Source: UBA9732 sp052170315
GTDB taxonomy: Bacteria; Spirochaetota; Spirochaetia; Sphaerochaetales; Sphaerochaetaceae
DNA: 64,000 nucleotides
Direction: 5' to 3'
NCBI GenBank assembly: GCA_052170315.1
Contig: JBQNAT010000005.1
Location: forward strand, 50,640 to 114,639
The notes under the pieces were generated by a model, which worked only from the letters and a program-made list of their open reading frames with translations, ran no database searches and had not been told where the DNA came from. A program made the translations under genes and the position numbers. This document shows, piece by piece, positions 24,391-34,299 of this stretch; position 1 is the stretch's first letter; each line of letters begins with the position of its first letter.

Positions 24391-27300
24391 ATGAAATTCC
24401 GCAGGACATTATCATCCGTAATCATCTCAGTGTTCCTTGTGCTTGCCGTGCTTTTTGCAGTGGTTTATCTGCAGGCATCCTCATACGGAATGGATAAACT
24501 CCGGTCCGCGATTCAGAATTTTATTCCGGAAGGCCAAACGGGTCTTGAAGTTACCATGGAATCGGTTGACGGCACCCTGATGAAGGCCATAGTTGTAAAA
24601 AACCTTAGAATATCGGCAGGGGAAACTCCGCTTGCGGTTTTAGGAAGAGTTGAACTTTCCTTTTCCGTCTGGGATTTTCTTAAGCTTGCGGTACTGGGGT
24701 ATGCAGGTGAGCTTTCGGTGACGGCAGAGGACGCTGACCTTTATGTAAATGATTTTGCGGTGGATACGCTGATGCGGACGGACTCGGCCAAAGGCGAGGC
24801 AAAAGAGGAAACCGGCGTTCATAATGGCAATTCGGGGAAGGGTGAGCCTTCGGTTTTTGACGAATTCGGGATAGCGGCAAGCATACGAAATCTTAATGTA
24901 TATGCGGATTATTCGGGTATAAAGGCGGTTTCGCGCGGGATAAACGCTACCGCGGAGCTTGGAAAAGGGCTTGTTTTCAGGAAGGCGGACCTGAATGTCC
25001 CGGGTATTTCGGCGGGCGGCGGTCCGCTTGGGAATGAACAGATAAGTGCGTCGGATGTGCGTATCTCGGTGGATTCTGATTTTGCCGTTTCGTTTTCGGT
25101 AGCCTCCGCCTCTTACGGTAAGGTTATAAGAGTTTCTTCGGGTTCCGCCATCGCGCGCATTTCGGAAGATGTTCTCAGCGCGGCTCTGTTTATAAATAAT
25201 ACAAAAGTTTTTAATGAAAATCCTCTTGTTGACGCGTCTCTTTCAGGTCTTACCGTTAGCGCTTCGTATAAAATGAAAACCATGGAAGCCGCGTTTGACT
25301 TAACGGGCGAATTATTGTCCGGTGCAGTTTCCGATTTTGACTTTGATGCCGGTATTGAAAATTTTCACCTTAAGGGCAGCTTTAACGGTGTAAGCGATAT
25401 CTCTCTTGACGTTTCTTCGGAAGCTCTGAAGGCTTCTTTTCAATCCCGCAAAGCTAATTTGTCAGGCCTGTCTTCCGAGCTTGAACTTGTTTCAGGCGGT
25501 GATAACGGTTTTGCGAGCATGGGGCATATCAGTTTAAAAAACGCTTCGTTTGAAGGGCTTGAGGACTTTAATCTTTCGGATTCCAGGCTTTCCGATGCGA
25601 TTATAGACTATTCCTATTCCGAATCAGGACTTGGTTTAAGAATAAGAAGTACTGTAGAAGGAAATTGCGGCAATGAACTCATAGGTTCTTTTTCCGCGAA
25701 GCTGGATGCGGGCGTTCAGACTCGGGATTTCAGGACTGTTTCAAATGTCTCTTTAGCATTGAAGGATTTAAAGTGTGCGTCTTTATCTGAAAGGACGGAC
25801 TTTGATTTGGCGGTTAACGGCAACAGCAATGCCAGGATTAATTTCTCTTCCGCGGAAGACCTCAGGGCTTCAATCGGTTATGACGGAGAAAAATTTGACA
25901 TAAGTCTTAACCTTTCTTCGTTTTCCCCGGGAACCTATGAACTGCTTTACAGGAAGTTCCTTTCCTGGCAGTCGTTTGTCTCTACTTCCACTTACTTTGA
26001 CGGCAGCCTTTTTGTTTCCGCTTATGCTGACGAGGGTTTCAAATCCTGGATTTCTTCCTTTATGGGCGGTGATTACAGTGCCGTTTTTCATGTAAAAACG
26101 CCGTTTGACATTGTTAAAGGAGGTAGGTTAAGTCTTAATGCCGCTGCAAGAAATATTATGATAGGGGAGTCTGTTTTCAGCGGAGCTTTTACGTTTGAAG
26201 CGGGCGTTGACGAAAAAACGGCGGAAATAGACACGTTTGCCGTCACTACCGGCAATACACGAATTTCATACTCAGGAAGCATTGATTTCAATGAACTTGT
26301 GCCTGAAGGAAGGCTTTCCGTTCAAAGACTTTCAGACGGCATGGAGCTTGCGGGTATTGACCTTTCTCACGCGGACGGAACAAAGATATATGAATTTGTT
26401 GCCAGGTCGCAGTTTGTCCGGGGAGCCGGACTTAGCGGAAGCATAAACTGGAATGATATTAACAGGATAACCGCCTCCGTACAGATGGACGCGCCTTTTC
26501 TTGAAAGCGAAGGCATAGCTCTGGATGCGGTGCTTTTTACAAATCCGTTCAGTCTTAAAATAGACGGCAGCGTTCTTGACATTGAAGCCGGTATTGAAGA
26601 AGGCAAGGTCATAGCTTCAGGTTCTTTGAACAATATGGTTTTCAGGCTGGATGAGAACGTAAACATGAACGCGAGCACCCTTATAAACGCGGGCTTCTTC
26701 CTTGAGGACGGTTCTTTCTTCCTTTCCTTTAACAATCTTGCCGTAAGCGTTTCCAATATGATTTCAGCACGGCTTGACATGGATATTACGGACCACAGTC
26801 TTGGCGCGGAAAATCTCAGCCTTTCCAGAGGGACCATTGAAAGCAAATTCCATCCTTTCAACGGTAAACTTGATATTACATTTGACAGCATAAAAGCACT
26901 TTTGAATGGAGATACTTCTTCTGTCACGGGCAAAATGGATTTTGAAAGCGACGACGGGTTTACTGATATCTCAGGAGCCATAACCGAAGACCGTTACTAC
27001 TTTGAGCTGAGTCACAGCGACTACACTTTAAAAGATGCCGGGATTTCGGTTCTTGGCAGAAGAGGCGGCGCTTTTTACGGTTCAGGCCGTCTTGCATGGG
27101 GAGAGAATGGTGCCAACAAAGTATCTGTCAATGCGATTTTTGAAGACAACGTGCTTTCCCTTTACGATTCGGGCGGAACAATTGGAAGCCTGAATATCAA
27201 TGACATAAATTTCAGTGCCGATTTTTCAAAGATGCTTCTTGAAGGTTCCATGTCCTTCCTGAATGAGAAAAAGCTGATGAGCGGAGAGCTTTCCACGCAA

Positions 27301-29130
27301 AGCGGCACAGTTACCGCAGCCGCGAAGGTGGATTCAATCACAGGCAGTGTCTGGCAGATACTTGCAGGCGAGAACTACAGCGTGGATTTCTCCCTTGGGC
27401 TTTCCGACATAATCCTGTCTGACGGTTACAGGATAGCTGCTACCAATGTAGCTCTTACCATGACGGAAAAAGACCTGACATTCAGCGGAAACATGATAAA
27501 CGGGAAATACGACATGGAAACAGGGTATATAGATATGGATATAGATAAGAAACTTCTTTTCGGCTTTAAGGCAAAGGGCTATGTGGGAAGGAATCTTGAC
27601 TTTGTGGTTTCAGACCTGTATTTCCCGCTCCCGATTTTAAATCAGTTCATAGATACGCCCATGCTTACCTTCCTTGACGGGGTTATAGAGGGAAATGTCC
27701 TTGTTAAAGGCCCTGTTTCCAACCCCGGTTTCTACGGAATGGGTTTCTGTCAGTCATATGAAATGTCAATTTTCTATGTACCTGATCAGGTTTTGACAGT
27801 AAAAAACGTATCGGCGTATATTCAGGATCATACTCTTATTATTTCGCGGACACCAATGTCGGGCTACAGCGAAAATGACGGACGCTACTTCTACGGAGAC
27901 GTTGCCGCAAGCCTGGTAATGCAGAACAATACCATGGAAAGCTTTGATGTGAGCATTAACGTAAACGAAGAAACTCCGGTAAATCTTTGGCTTCCTATAG
28001 TAAGCGACGACATGGAAATGGAGGTACGCGGAGATGTTTCAGGCTATATGAATTATGAACTTGGCGTAGGCAGATCAAAACTTGCGGCTGACTTGAATGT
28101 ATCCTCTACTTTGCTTGACTTCCGTTTTGATGAAAAGCTGCCCGATTGGCTGTACGCGTCAGCGAACAACTCCAGTTTTATTTTTGACATGGATATTAAC
28201 CTGACAACCGGTCATGACGTTGAGTTTTACTATCCTGAAAAAGACAATTCTTTCATTAATTTCACACTTGCGGAAAACAAAACGGCAAGGCTTATGCTTA
28301 ATGACAATGTTTTCAGTACGGACGGCGGCGTTTCCCTTAAGACAGGCCAGGTATACTATCTGCACAATGACTTCATAATAAAAGAGGGGAGCGTGGATCT
28401 TACAGAGAGAAAGTATTCCGGAAACAGTTCCGCGATTCCTTTCCTTCTTAATCTCACCGCTGAACTTACAGACTATGACGCGGACGGAAACAAGATAACA
28501 ATCAGCTTGATTTTGCAGGACTCTACGCTTGATAATATCTCTCCGCGTTTCTCCAGTATCCCCGCAAAGGATGAAAAAGATATCCTTGCCATGCTTGGAC
28601 AGAGCGTGCTTTCCTCAAGCGCTCTTGACCAGAGCCTGTCGCTTTCATCCCTTGCCTCGTTTGCCGCTACGGCTACGGACGCGCTTACAAAAGTGGGTAT
28701 TATTGAATCCAACACCACTTACTCAATAGGGGCCACAATAAGGAACGCTCTTGGGCTTGATATATTTTCGGCCAGATCGAACATTGTTTCCAATGTGATA
28801 ATAAATGCCCTTCCGGGGGATATGACAGGAAGGAGCAATGTGAGTATGCTGGCAAGATATCTTGATATGACTTCCATTTTCGCAGGCAAATACCTCAGTC
28901 CCGACTGGTTTATCAAAGTCCGTCTGATGCTTAAGGCGGACACCGGTGTAAAGAAGTCCGATAAGACAGGGCATTTCCTTGCCAAGGATCTTATTCTGGA
29001 CACGGAAATAAGCCTTGACTGGGAAACGCCAATGGGCACGCTGAGTATCTTCACATACCCGCGTGAGTTGTCTGTTTTTGATTTTTTGGATACTATTGGG
29101 TTCAGTGTAACCAAACAGATCCAGCTTTGA
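24391..29130 (+). CDS. tamB: TamB-family translocation/assembly protein (DUF490)
   Basis: A very large 1,579-residue envelope protein. One N-terminal signal anchor (about residues 8-28) is followed by more than 1,000 residues of repeated amphipathic beta structure, as in AsmA/TamB proteins that form a periplasm-spanning hydrophobic groove. The C-terminal ~350 residues carry the conserved TamB domain (KTGQVYYLHNDFIIKEGSVDL, FLLNLTAELTDYDADG, ISLILQDS, SSIPAKDEKDILAMLGQSVLSS). TamB-type proteins work with BamA-like Omp85 proteins and are implicated in lipid transport to the outer membrane. bamA follows 25 bases downstream, and the two are surely one unit. Confidence 0.9.
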   Translation: MKFRRTLSSVIISVFLVLAVLFAVVYLQASSYGMDKLRSAIQNFIPEGQTGLEVTMESVDGTLMKAIVVKNLRISAGETPLAVLGRVELSFSVWDFLKLAVLGYAGELSVTAEDADLYVNDFAVDTLMRTDSAKGEAKEETGVHNGNSGKGEPSVFDEFGIAASIRNLNVYADYSGIKAVSRGINATAELGKGLVFRKADLNVPGISAGGGPLGNEQISASDVRISVDSDFAVSFSVASASYGKVIRVSSGSAIARISEDVLSAALFINNTKVFNENPLVDASLSGLTVSASYKMKTMEAAFDLTGELLSGAVSDFDFDAGIENFHLKGSFNGVSDISLDVSSEALKASFQSRKANLSGLSSELELVSGGDNGFASMGHISLKNASFEGLEDFNLSDSRLSDAIIDYSYSESGLGLRIRSTVEGNCGNELIGSFSAKLDAGVQTRDFRTVSNVSLALKDLKCASLSERTDFDLAVNGNSNARINFSSAEDLRASIGYDGEKFDISLNLSSFSPGTYELLYRKFLSWQSFVSTSTYFDGSLFVSAYADEGFKSWISSFMGGDYSAVFHVKTPFDIVKGGRLSLNAAARNIMIGESVFSGAFTFEAGVDEKTAEIDTFAVTTGNTRISYSGSIDFNELVPEGRLSVQRLSDGMELAGIDLSHADGTKIYEFVARSQFVRGAGLSGSINWNDINRITASVQMDAPFLESEGIALDAVLFTNPFSLKIDGSVLDIEAGIEEGKVIASGSLNNMVFRLDENVNMNASTLINAGFFLEDGSFFLSFNNLAVSVSNMISARLDMDITDHSLGAENLSLSRGTIESKFHPFNGKLDITFDSIKALLNGDTSSVTGKMDFESDDGFTDISGAITEDRYYFELSHSDYTLKDAGISVLGRRGGAFYGSGRLAWGENGANKVSVNAIFEDNVLSLYDSGGTIGSLNINDINFSADFSKMLLEGSMSFLNEKKLMSGELSTQSGTVTAAAKVDSITGSVWQILAGENYSVDFSLGLSDIILSDGYRIAATNVALTMTEKDLTFSGNMINGKYDMETGYIDMDIDKKLLFGFKAKGYVGRNLDFVVSDLYFPLPILNQFIDTPMLTFLDGVIEGNVLVKGPVSNPGFYGMGFCQSYEMSIFYVPDQVLTVKNVSAYIQDHTLIISRTPMSGYSENDGRYFYGDVAASLVMQNNTMESFDVSINVNEETPVNLWLPIVSDDMEMEVRGDVSGYMNYELGVGRSKLAADLNVSSTLLDFRFDEKLPDWLYASANNSSFIFDMDINLTTGHDVEFYYPEKDNSFINFTLAENKTARLMLNDNVFSTDGGVSLKTGQVYYLHNDFIIKEGSVDLTERKYSGNSSAIPFLLNLTAELTDYDADGNKITISLILQDSTLDNISPRFSSIPAKDEKDILAMLGQSVLSSSALDQSLSLSSLASFAATATDALTKVGIIESNTTYSIGATIRNALGLDIFSARSNIVSNVIINALPGDMTGRSNVSMLARYLDMTSIFAGKYLSPDWFIKVRLMLKADTGVKKSDKTGHFLAKDLILDTEISLDWETPMGTLSIFTYPRELSVFDFLDTIGFSVTKQIQL

Positions 29131-29155
29131 TTTGTTTTTCAGGAGAAGTTACGGA

Positions 29156-31699
29156 ATGAAGAAAAAAGTATTTTTGGCCTTGATATTCGCGTTATTCCTT
29201 GTTTTTTCAGCGGGCGCTGAAGACGCCTGGTATTATAACAGAGAAATCTCAGAATTCTCATTCTCAGGTTTGGTAAACGTATCGGAGTCAAAAGTCGACG
29301 ACGTTTTATATACATATCGCTATAAGCCTTTTACTGACGAGCTTTTTACAAAGCTTCAGAATGACCTTTACGGTATAGAAGGGATAGATTTCTTTACCGC
29401 GGATGCGGAGCAGACTCAGGACGGCAGAGTAAAGATAGTTTTCGAGTTCTATGAGATTCCCATGATTTCGGCGATAACGTACGAAGGAAACGACAAAATT
29501 AAGGCCAGAGAACTCAGGGAAGCCGTTACCTCGATTGCTGTAGGTAATTTTGCCGACCCGGACAAGCGGGCATTGTTTGAAGCGGCAAAGACGGAAATTA
29601 TCAGTCTGTACCAGTCAAAAGGCTTTGTAGATATCCCTGTAGAGTATGAAATCATCGAAAATTCCGAAACGAATACTTTTTCCGTGAACTTCTCCATAAG
29701 CGAGGGGCTTCAGGTAAGAATTACTGAAATAAAGTTTTCAGGTAACGAGAGCTTTGATTCTTCAACTTTAAGAAAACAGGTAAAATCCAAGGTTAAGTCC
29801 CTTTTCAATAACGGATATCTGGATGAGGCCAAACTTAAAGCGGACGTTTCCAATATTGTTACCTACTATCAGACAAACGGTTATATAGATGTCATAGTCT
29901 CGGAGCCTGTAATTGAGGAAACTGAGTCTTCGGTAAAGAATTTCAGGGAAGTTTCCGTTACATTTAACATAAATGAAGGTCAGCAGTGGTTCTACGGCGG
30001 AATGGAAGTTTCGGGAAACACCATTTTCTCCGATGAGGAGATTGCAAGAGTCCAGACCATGAAGTCCGGTTCCGTGCTTAACCTTGCGGCAGTGCAGAGC
30101 GAATACGGAGCTATTGCGGATCTTTACTACAATGACGGCTATATAGCGAACGGAATGGACTTTTCCAATGAGCGCAACGATACTGATATGACTGTGAAGT
30201 TCTACCTTACCATATCGGAAGGACCTCAGGCCGTTATTGACGACATAATATTCACAGGTCTTAACAAGACAAAAGAATATGTCATGCGAAGGGAACTTGA
30301 GATACACCCGGGCGACATTTTCTCAAAGGCAAAACTTATTACCAGTGCCCAGAACCTTTATAACACCGGGCTTCTTTCAAACCTTGACTATGACCTGCTG
30401 TACGGGCAGAAGGACAACAGCGTTGTCCTTGACTTCAAGCTTGAAGAGGGAAGTACGATGGATATCCAGTTCGGAGCTACCTTCGGCGGCACTCTGAATT
30501 CCTTCCCCGTTTCAGCTTTCGCGCAGCTTACCGACCATAACCTTGGAGGAAGAGGACAGGAGCTTGGCATGGGATTGACACTTTCCCCGGATACACAGGC
30601 ATTTAATATCTCTTTCGGAGACAAGTGGTTTAAGGAATCACGCTGGTCCAATTCCTTCAGTTTCGGAGTAACACATTCGTCATATGCCAGGGAACTTCAG
30701 CTTGGAGGTCCGGCCTACTACAACGGAAGAAACGGGAATGAGACATGGCCGCTGGGTTATGAAAGCGCGGAGCAGTGGGCGGCTTCAAACAATGAGTATC
30801 CGTCTTCCAAGGACCTTATGAAGTATGACCTTGTAACCTTTTCGCTGGGCTACAACACCGGCTATACATGGATATATGATGCAGGAAGGCTTTCTGTTTC
30901 AGGCGGTACTTCCATAAGTCTTAACAAGGCTTTTTATGACGATAAATATATTCCGTTCGAGAAGCTTATTTTCCAGTACGGCCAGAAGTGGCAGTTCTCA
31001 AACAAGTTCTCTTTCGGCATACAGTGGGACGGCAGGGACTATGTTACCAACACCACAAAGGGCTATGTGCTTGGCGCCAACTTTACATATGCCGGAGGCC
31101 TTTTGGGAGGTCTTTCCAACTACATAAAGGTTTCCGCGAATGCCACAGGCTATATAAAGCTGTTCTCGTTCAGAAACAAGGAAGGAGAAGACAAAAACGT
31201 TATGTTCAGCCTTTCCACTTCCGGCAACTTCATGCTTCCCCAGCTTTACAATTACGAAAAGCAGGGCATCCGTTTCTGGGACCCGAAGCTTGGAGCTACA
31301 AGATATGAAATGCTTTACATAGACGGTATGACGATAGGTCGCGGCTTCAATGCGGTTGTTGACCAGGCCTTCCTGTGGGACAATGTGGCGGAAATAAGCT
31401 ATGTTCTTGTTCCGAACGTTGTGCAGGCCGAGCTTTTTGCCAGCGCAACAGGCGTGAACTCCGAGCTTTCCGGTATTAAGAACGGGATAAACTGGTATTT
31501 CGCGGCAGGAGCAGGGCTAAGGCTTAAAATATCAGGCTTTCCTCTCGGATTATATCTTGTTAAAAACGCAACCTACAGATATCAGAGCGCAGGAGATGCT
31601 TCACGTTCTTTCCGCTGGCTTGGAGGAAGCTTTTTCCACGGAAGCGGGGAAACAAGCGGCATGAGCCTGGTTCTTGCCATATCTACAAGCATTATCTGA
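29156..31699 (+). CDS. bamA: Outer membrane protein assembly factor BamA
   Basis: An 847-residue Omp85 protein. The signal peptide (MKKKVFLALIFALFLVFSAGA) is followed by five POTRA domains whose starts are recognisable as ISEFSFSGLVNVSESKV, ISAITYEGNDKIKAREL, ITEIKFSGNESFDSSTL, YGGMEVSGNTIFSDEEI and IDDIIFTGLNKTKEYV. A C-terminal beta-barrel of about 400 residues includes the loop-6 motif GRGFN. It inserts beta-barrel proteins into the outer membrane. The start is ATG 29156 with AGGAGAAG upstream. The barrel ends in SIISTSII-like residues rather than a terminal aromatic. Confidence 0.95.
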   Translation: MKKKVFLALIFALFLVFSAGAEDAWYYNREISEFSFSGLVNVSESKVDDVLYTYRYKPFTDELFTKLQNDLYGIEGIDFFTADAEQTQDGRVKIVFEFYEIPMISAITYEGNDKIKARELREAVTSIAVGNFADPDKRALFEAAKTEIISLYQSKGFVDIPVEYEIIENSETNTFSVNFSISEGLQVRITEIKFSGNESFDSSTLRKQVKSKVKSLFNNGYLDEAKLKADVSNIVTYYQTNGYIDVIVSEPVIEETESSVKNFREVSVTFNINEGQQWFYGGMEVSGNTIFSDEEIARVQTMKSGSVLNLAAVQSEYGAIADLYYNDGYIANGMDFSNERNDTDMTVKFYLTISEGPQAVIDDIIFTGLNKTKEYVMRRELEIHPGDIFSKAKLITSAQNLYNTGLLSNLDYDLLYGQKDNSVVLDFKLEEGSTMDIQFGATFGGTLNSFPVSAFAQLTDHNLGGRGQELGMGLTLSPDTQAFNISFGDKWFKESRWSNSFSFGVTHSSYARELQLGGPAYYNGRNGNETWPLGYESAEQWAASNNEYPSSKDLMKYDLVTFSLGYNTGYTWIYDAGRLSVSGGTSISLNKAFYDDKYIPFEKLIFQYGQKWQFSNKFSFGIQWDGRDYVTNTTKGYVLGANFTYAGGLLGGLSNYIKVSANATGYIKLFSFRNKEGEDKNVMFSLSTSGNFMLPQLYNYEKQGIRFWDPKLGATRYEMLYIDGMTIGRGFNAVVDQAFLWDNVAEISYVLVPNVVQAELFASATGVNSELSGIKNGINWYFAAGAGLRLKISGFPLGLYLVKNATYRYQSAGDASRSFRWLGGSFFHGSGETSGMSLVLAISTSII

Positions 31700-31721
31700 T
31701 ACTATACGGGTACTATACGGG
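31700..31721. repeat. Tandem duplication of 11 bases after the bamA stop
   Basis: TACTATACGGG occurs at 31700-31710 and 31711-31721, starting on the base after the bamA TGA. The second copy ends in the GGGAGA that serves as the mutS ribosome-binding site. Confidence 0.95.
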
Positions 31722-31729
31722 AGAACTTG

Positions 31730-34297
31730 ATGTCTGAAACACCTTTGATGCGTCAGTACAGGGAAATGAAAAAGGAGCACTCGGACATGGTGCTCTTTTT
31801 CCGTGTAGGCGACTTCTATGAGATGTTTGACGATGATGCTATCGAGGTTTCTGCGCTTCTGAATCTGACTTTGACGCATAAGGGGGATGACCCCATGTGC
31901 GGAATACCTTATCACGCTTACAAAAACTACCTTAAAAGACTCCTTGACGCGGGGAAGAAAATTGCCATCTGCGAGCAGACCGAGCTTTCAAACAACGCAA
32001 AAACACTGGCGCGCAGGGAAGTGGTAAGGATAGTTACTCCGGCTACGGTTGTTGATGAAGATTTTTTAGACGACAGGAGCTTTAACTACATAATCTGCTT
32101 TTTCGGGCAGAGTCTTGCCTTCTGTGATGTTTCTACCGGAGATTTTCATCTAAGAAACCTGGATACGAAAAACAGGGTGCAGGCTGTAAGGACGGCCCTT
32201 GAACAGATAGCCCCAAGGGAGATACTTGTCTGCGAGGACGAATACTTTCTGGACTACGATTACAAGAACGTTATTGATACTTATCCGGCAATGGTTACGA
32301 AGCTTGCTCCGTGGTATTTTACCCGGAAAAGCTGCTATAAGCTTTTATGCGAGCAGGCCGGAGTAAAGTCGCTTTCAGCTTACGGAATAAAAGAAAACGA
32401 TAAAATAGTTTCTCCTGCGGGAGCTTTGATACGCTATATAACGGAGACTTCAAAAAGCTCCGTAGGGCATCTGACCGACTATAAAGTGGACAGCGAAGAC
32501 TCTTTTGTGGGCATGGATGAAAGCTCAAGGAAAAATCTGGAGCTTTTTTCAAGCCTCTATGACGGGTCTTCCCGCTATTCGCTTTTTGAAACTGTAAACC
32601 GTACAGTTACAAGCGGCGGAAGCAGGCTTTTGAAAAACTGGATTGCTTTTCCGTTAAGGTCTTTGGAGCAGATACGTTTCCGCCAGAGCTGGGTTAGTTT
32701 TTTTGTATCGGATGCCGCTGAACTTAAGCGGGTGCGCGAAGCCCTTTCGGGCGCAAGAGATTTGAACCGACTTGTTACAAGAGTAATGCTTAAGCGCGCC
32801 GTTCCCCATGACCTTGTAGGTATAAAGCAGACAATAGGCAGCTTCTTTGACCTTATTTCCGCTTTTCCGGACCGCTATTTCTCCCTTCTGGAAACTTCTA
32901 TGGACCAAAACGCCCTTTCTGAATGCGCAGCTCTTATGGAGCGTATCAACAGGGCTGTAAACGAGCAGTGCCTTGGCCAGTTTCAGGAAGGTCAGGTCAT
33001 ACTTGAAGGCTATGACGCGGTCCTGGATGAAAAAAGGGCTGTGAAAGACCGCGGAGATACAATTCTTCGCGAATATCTTGAGGAAGTCAAAACCCAAAGC
33101 GGTCTGAGCATCCTGAAGCTGGGCTACAACCGGATATTCGGCTACTATCTTGAAGTCCCTAAGGGGCAGGTCTCTAAGGTTCCGGATTTTTTCTACAGAA
33201 AGCAGACACTGGTAAACGGGGAGCGTTTTACAACGGACGCCCTGATGCAGCATGAAAAGAATATTCTTCAGGCCGGTGCGCAGACAGAAGAGCGTGAGAG
33301 GGCTCTGTATGATGAGCTTTTGGAAAATGTTCTGTCCCTTAAGGCCTATCTTAATTCCATAGGGCACTTTCTGAACTCCGTTGATGTCTATCAAAGCCTT
33401 GCGGCGCTTGCAGTTGACTCAAATTACACCTGTCCTGATATGACTGAGGATGATGTTCTTGAAATACATGACGGCCGGCACCCCGTTGTTGAAAAACAAC
33501 TGGGTCCGGGGCAGTTTGTTTCCAACGGGCTTGACATGAGTACGAGATTCTGCCTTATCACCGGTCCAAACATGGCCGGAAAGTCCACCTACCTCCGGCA
33601 GAATGCGCTTATCATCCTTCTTGCCCATATTGGGAGCTTTGTCCCCGCGTCGAAGGCGCGCATAGGCCTTGTGGACAAGATTTTCTGCCGTGTGGGAGCA
33701 ACGGACAACCTTGCCCGGGGCGAGTCCACATTCCTTGTAGAAATGCAGGAAGCGGCTTTCATTCTTAGAAACTGCAGCAGGAAATCCTTTGTCATTGTTG
33801 ATGAGATAGGGCGTGGCACAAGCACTCAGGACGGCATGTCAATTGCTTATGCCGTAATGAAAAATCTTATAACCATAGAAGCCAAGACGCTCTTTGCCAC
33901 ACACTACCATGAGCTGACAATGCTGAATACTGCGGGGATAAGGCTTCTTACCCTTGATGTAAGGGATGACAGCGGAAGCGTTACATTTCTGAAGCGCATA
34001 AAAGAAGGCGTTGCCAATTCCAGCTACGGCATACACGTGGCAAAGATGGCCGGCGTTCCCGCGTCTGTCATAAGGGATGCCCGTAATTTTCAGAACAGGC
34101 ATTTCGCGGATTATTCCATGTCACAGGGGAATCTCTTTACTTCAGAGCCTGACGAAAAAGATGATGCCGCGGAGGAAAGAAGCGTTCGGGAATCCGAGAT
34201 AATAAAACGCCTGAAGGAACTGAACCTTGACGAATGTACTCCGATGCAGGCGATGATACATCTTTCAAAGCTCAGGGAGCTTGCGGAAAACAGCTGA
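31730..34297 (+). CDS. mutS: DNA mismatch repair protein MutS
   Basis: An 855-residue mismatch-recognition ATPase. The N-terminal mismatch-binding motif is GDFYEMF (Phe-x-Glu). The C-terminal ATPase has GPNMAGKSTYLRQ (Walker A), the DEIGRGTST Walker B and signature region, and ATHYHEL. The C-terminal dimerisation tail is ordinary. The start is ATG 31730; the preceding TTG at 31727 is in frame but less likely. The gene follows bamA directly, without the Skp/OmpH-like gene I remember in that position in Treponema pallidum. Confidence 0.97.
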   Translation: MSETPLMRQYREMKKEHSDMVLFFRVGDFYEMFDDDAIEVSALLNLTLTHKGDDPMCGIPYHAYKNYLKRLLDAGKKIAICEQTELSNNAKTLARREVVRIVTPATVVDEDFLDDRSFNYIICFFGQSLAFCDVSTGDFHLRNLDTKNRVQAVRTALEQIAPREILVCEDEYFLDYDYKNVIDTYPAMVTKLAPWYFTRKSCYKLLCEQAGVKSLSAYGIKENDKIVSPAGALIRYITETSKSSVGHLTDYKVDSEDSFVGMDESSRKNLELFSSLYDGSSRYSLFETVNRTVTSGGSRLLKNWIAFPLRSLEQIRFRQSWVSFFVSDAAELKRVREALSGARDLNRLVTRVMLKRAVPHDLVGIKQTIGSFFDLISAFPDRYFSLLETSMDQNALSECAALMERINRAVNEQCLGQFQEGQVILEGYDAVLDEKRAVKDRGDTILREYLEEVKTQSGLSILKLGYNRIFGYYLEVPKGQVSKVPDFFYRKQTLVNGERFTTDALMQHEKNILQAGAQTEERERALYDELLENVLSLKAYLNSIGHFLNSVDVYQSLAALAVDSNYTCPDMTEDDVLEIHDGRHPVVEKQLGPGQFVSNGLDMSTRFCLITGPNMAGKSTYLRQNALIILLAHIGSFVPASKARIGLVDKIFCRVGATDNLARGESTFLVEMQEAAFILRNCSRKSFVIVDEIGRGTSTQDGMSIAYAVMKNLITIEAKTLFATHYHELTMLNTAGIRLLTLDVRDDSGSVTFLKRIKEGVANSSYGIHVAKMAGVPASVIRDARNFQNRHFADYSMSQGNLFTSEPDEKDDAAEERSVRESEIIKRLKELNLDECTPMQAMIHLSKLRELAENS

Positions 34298-34299
34298 CC

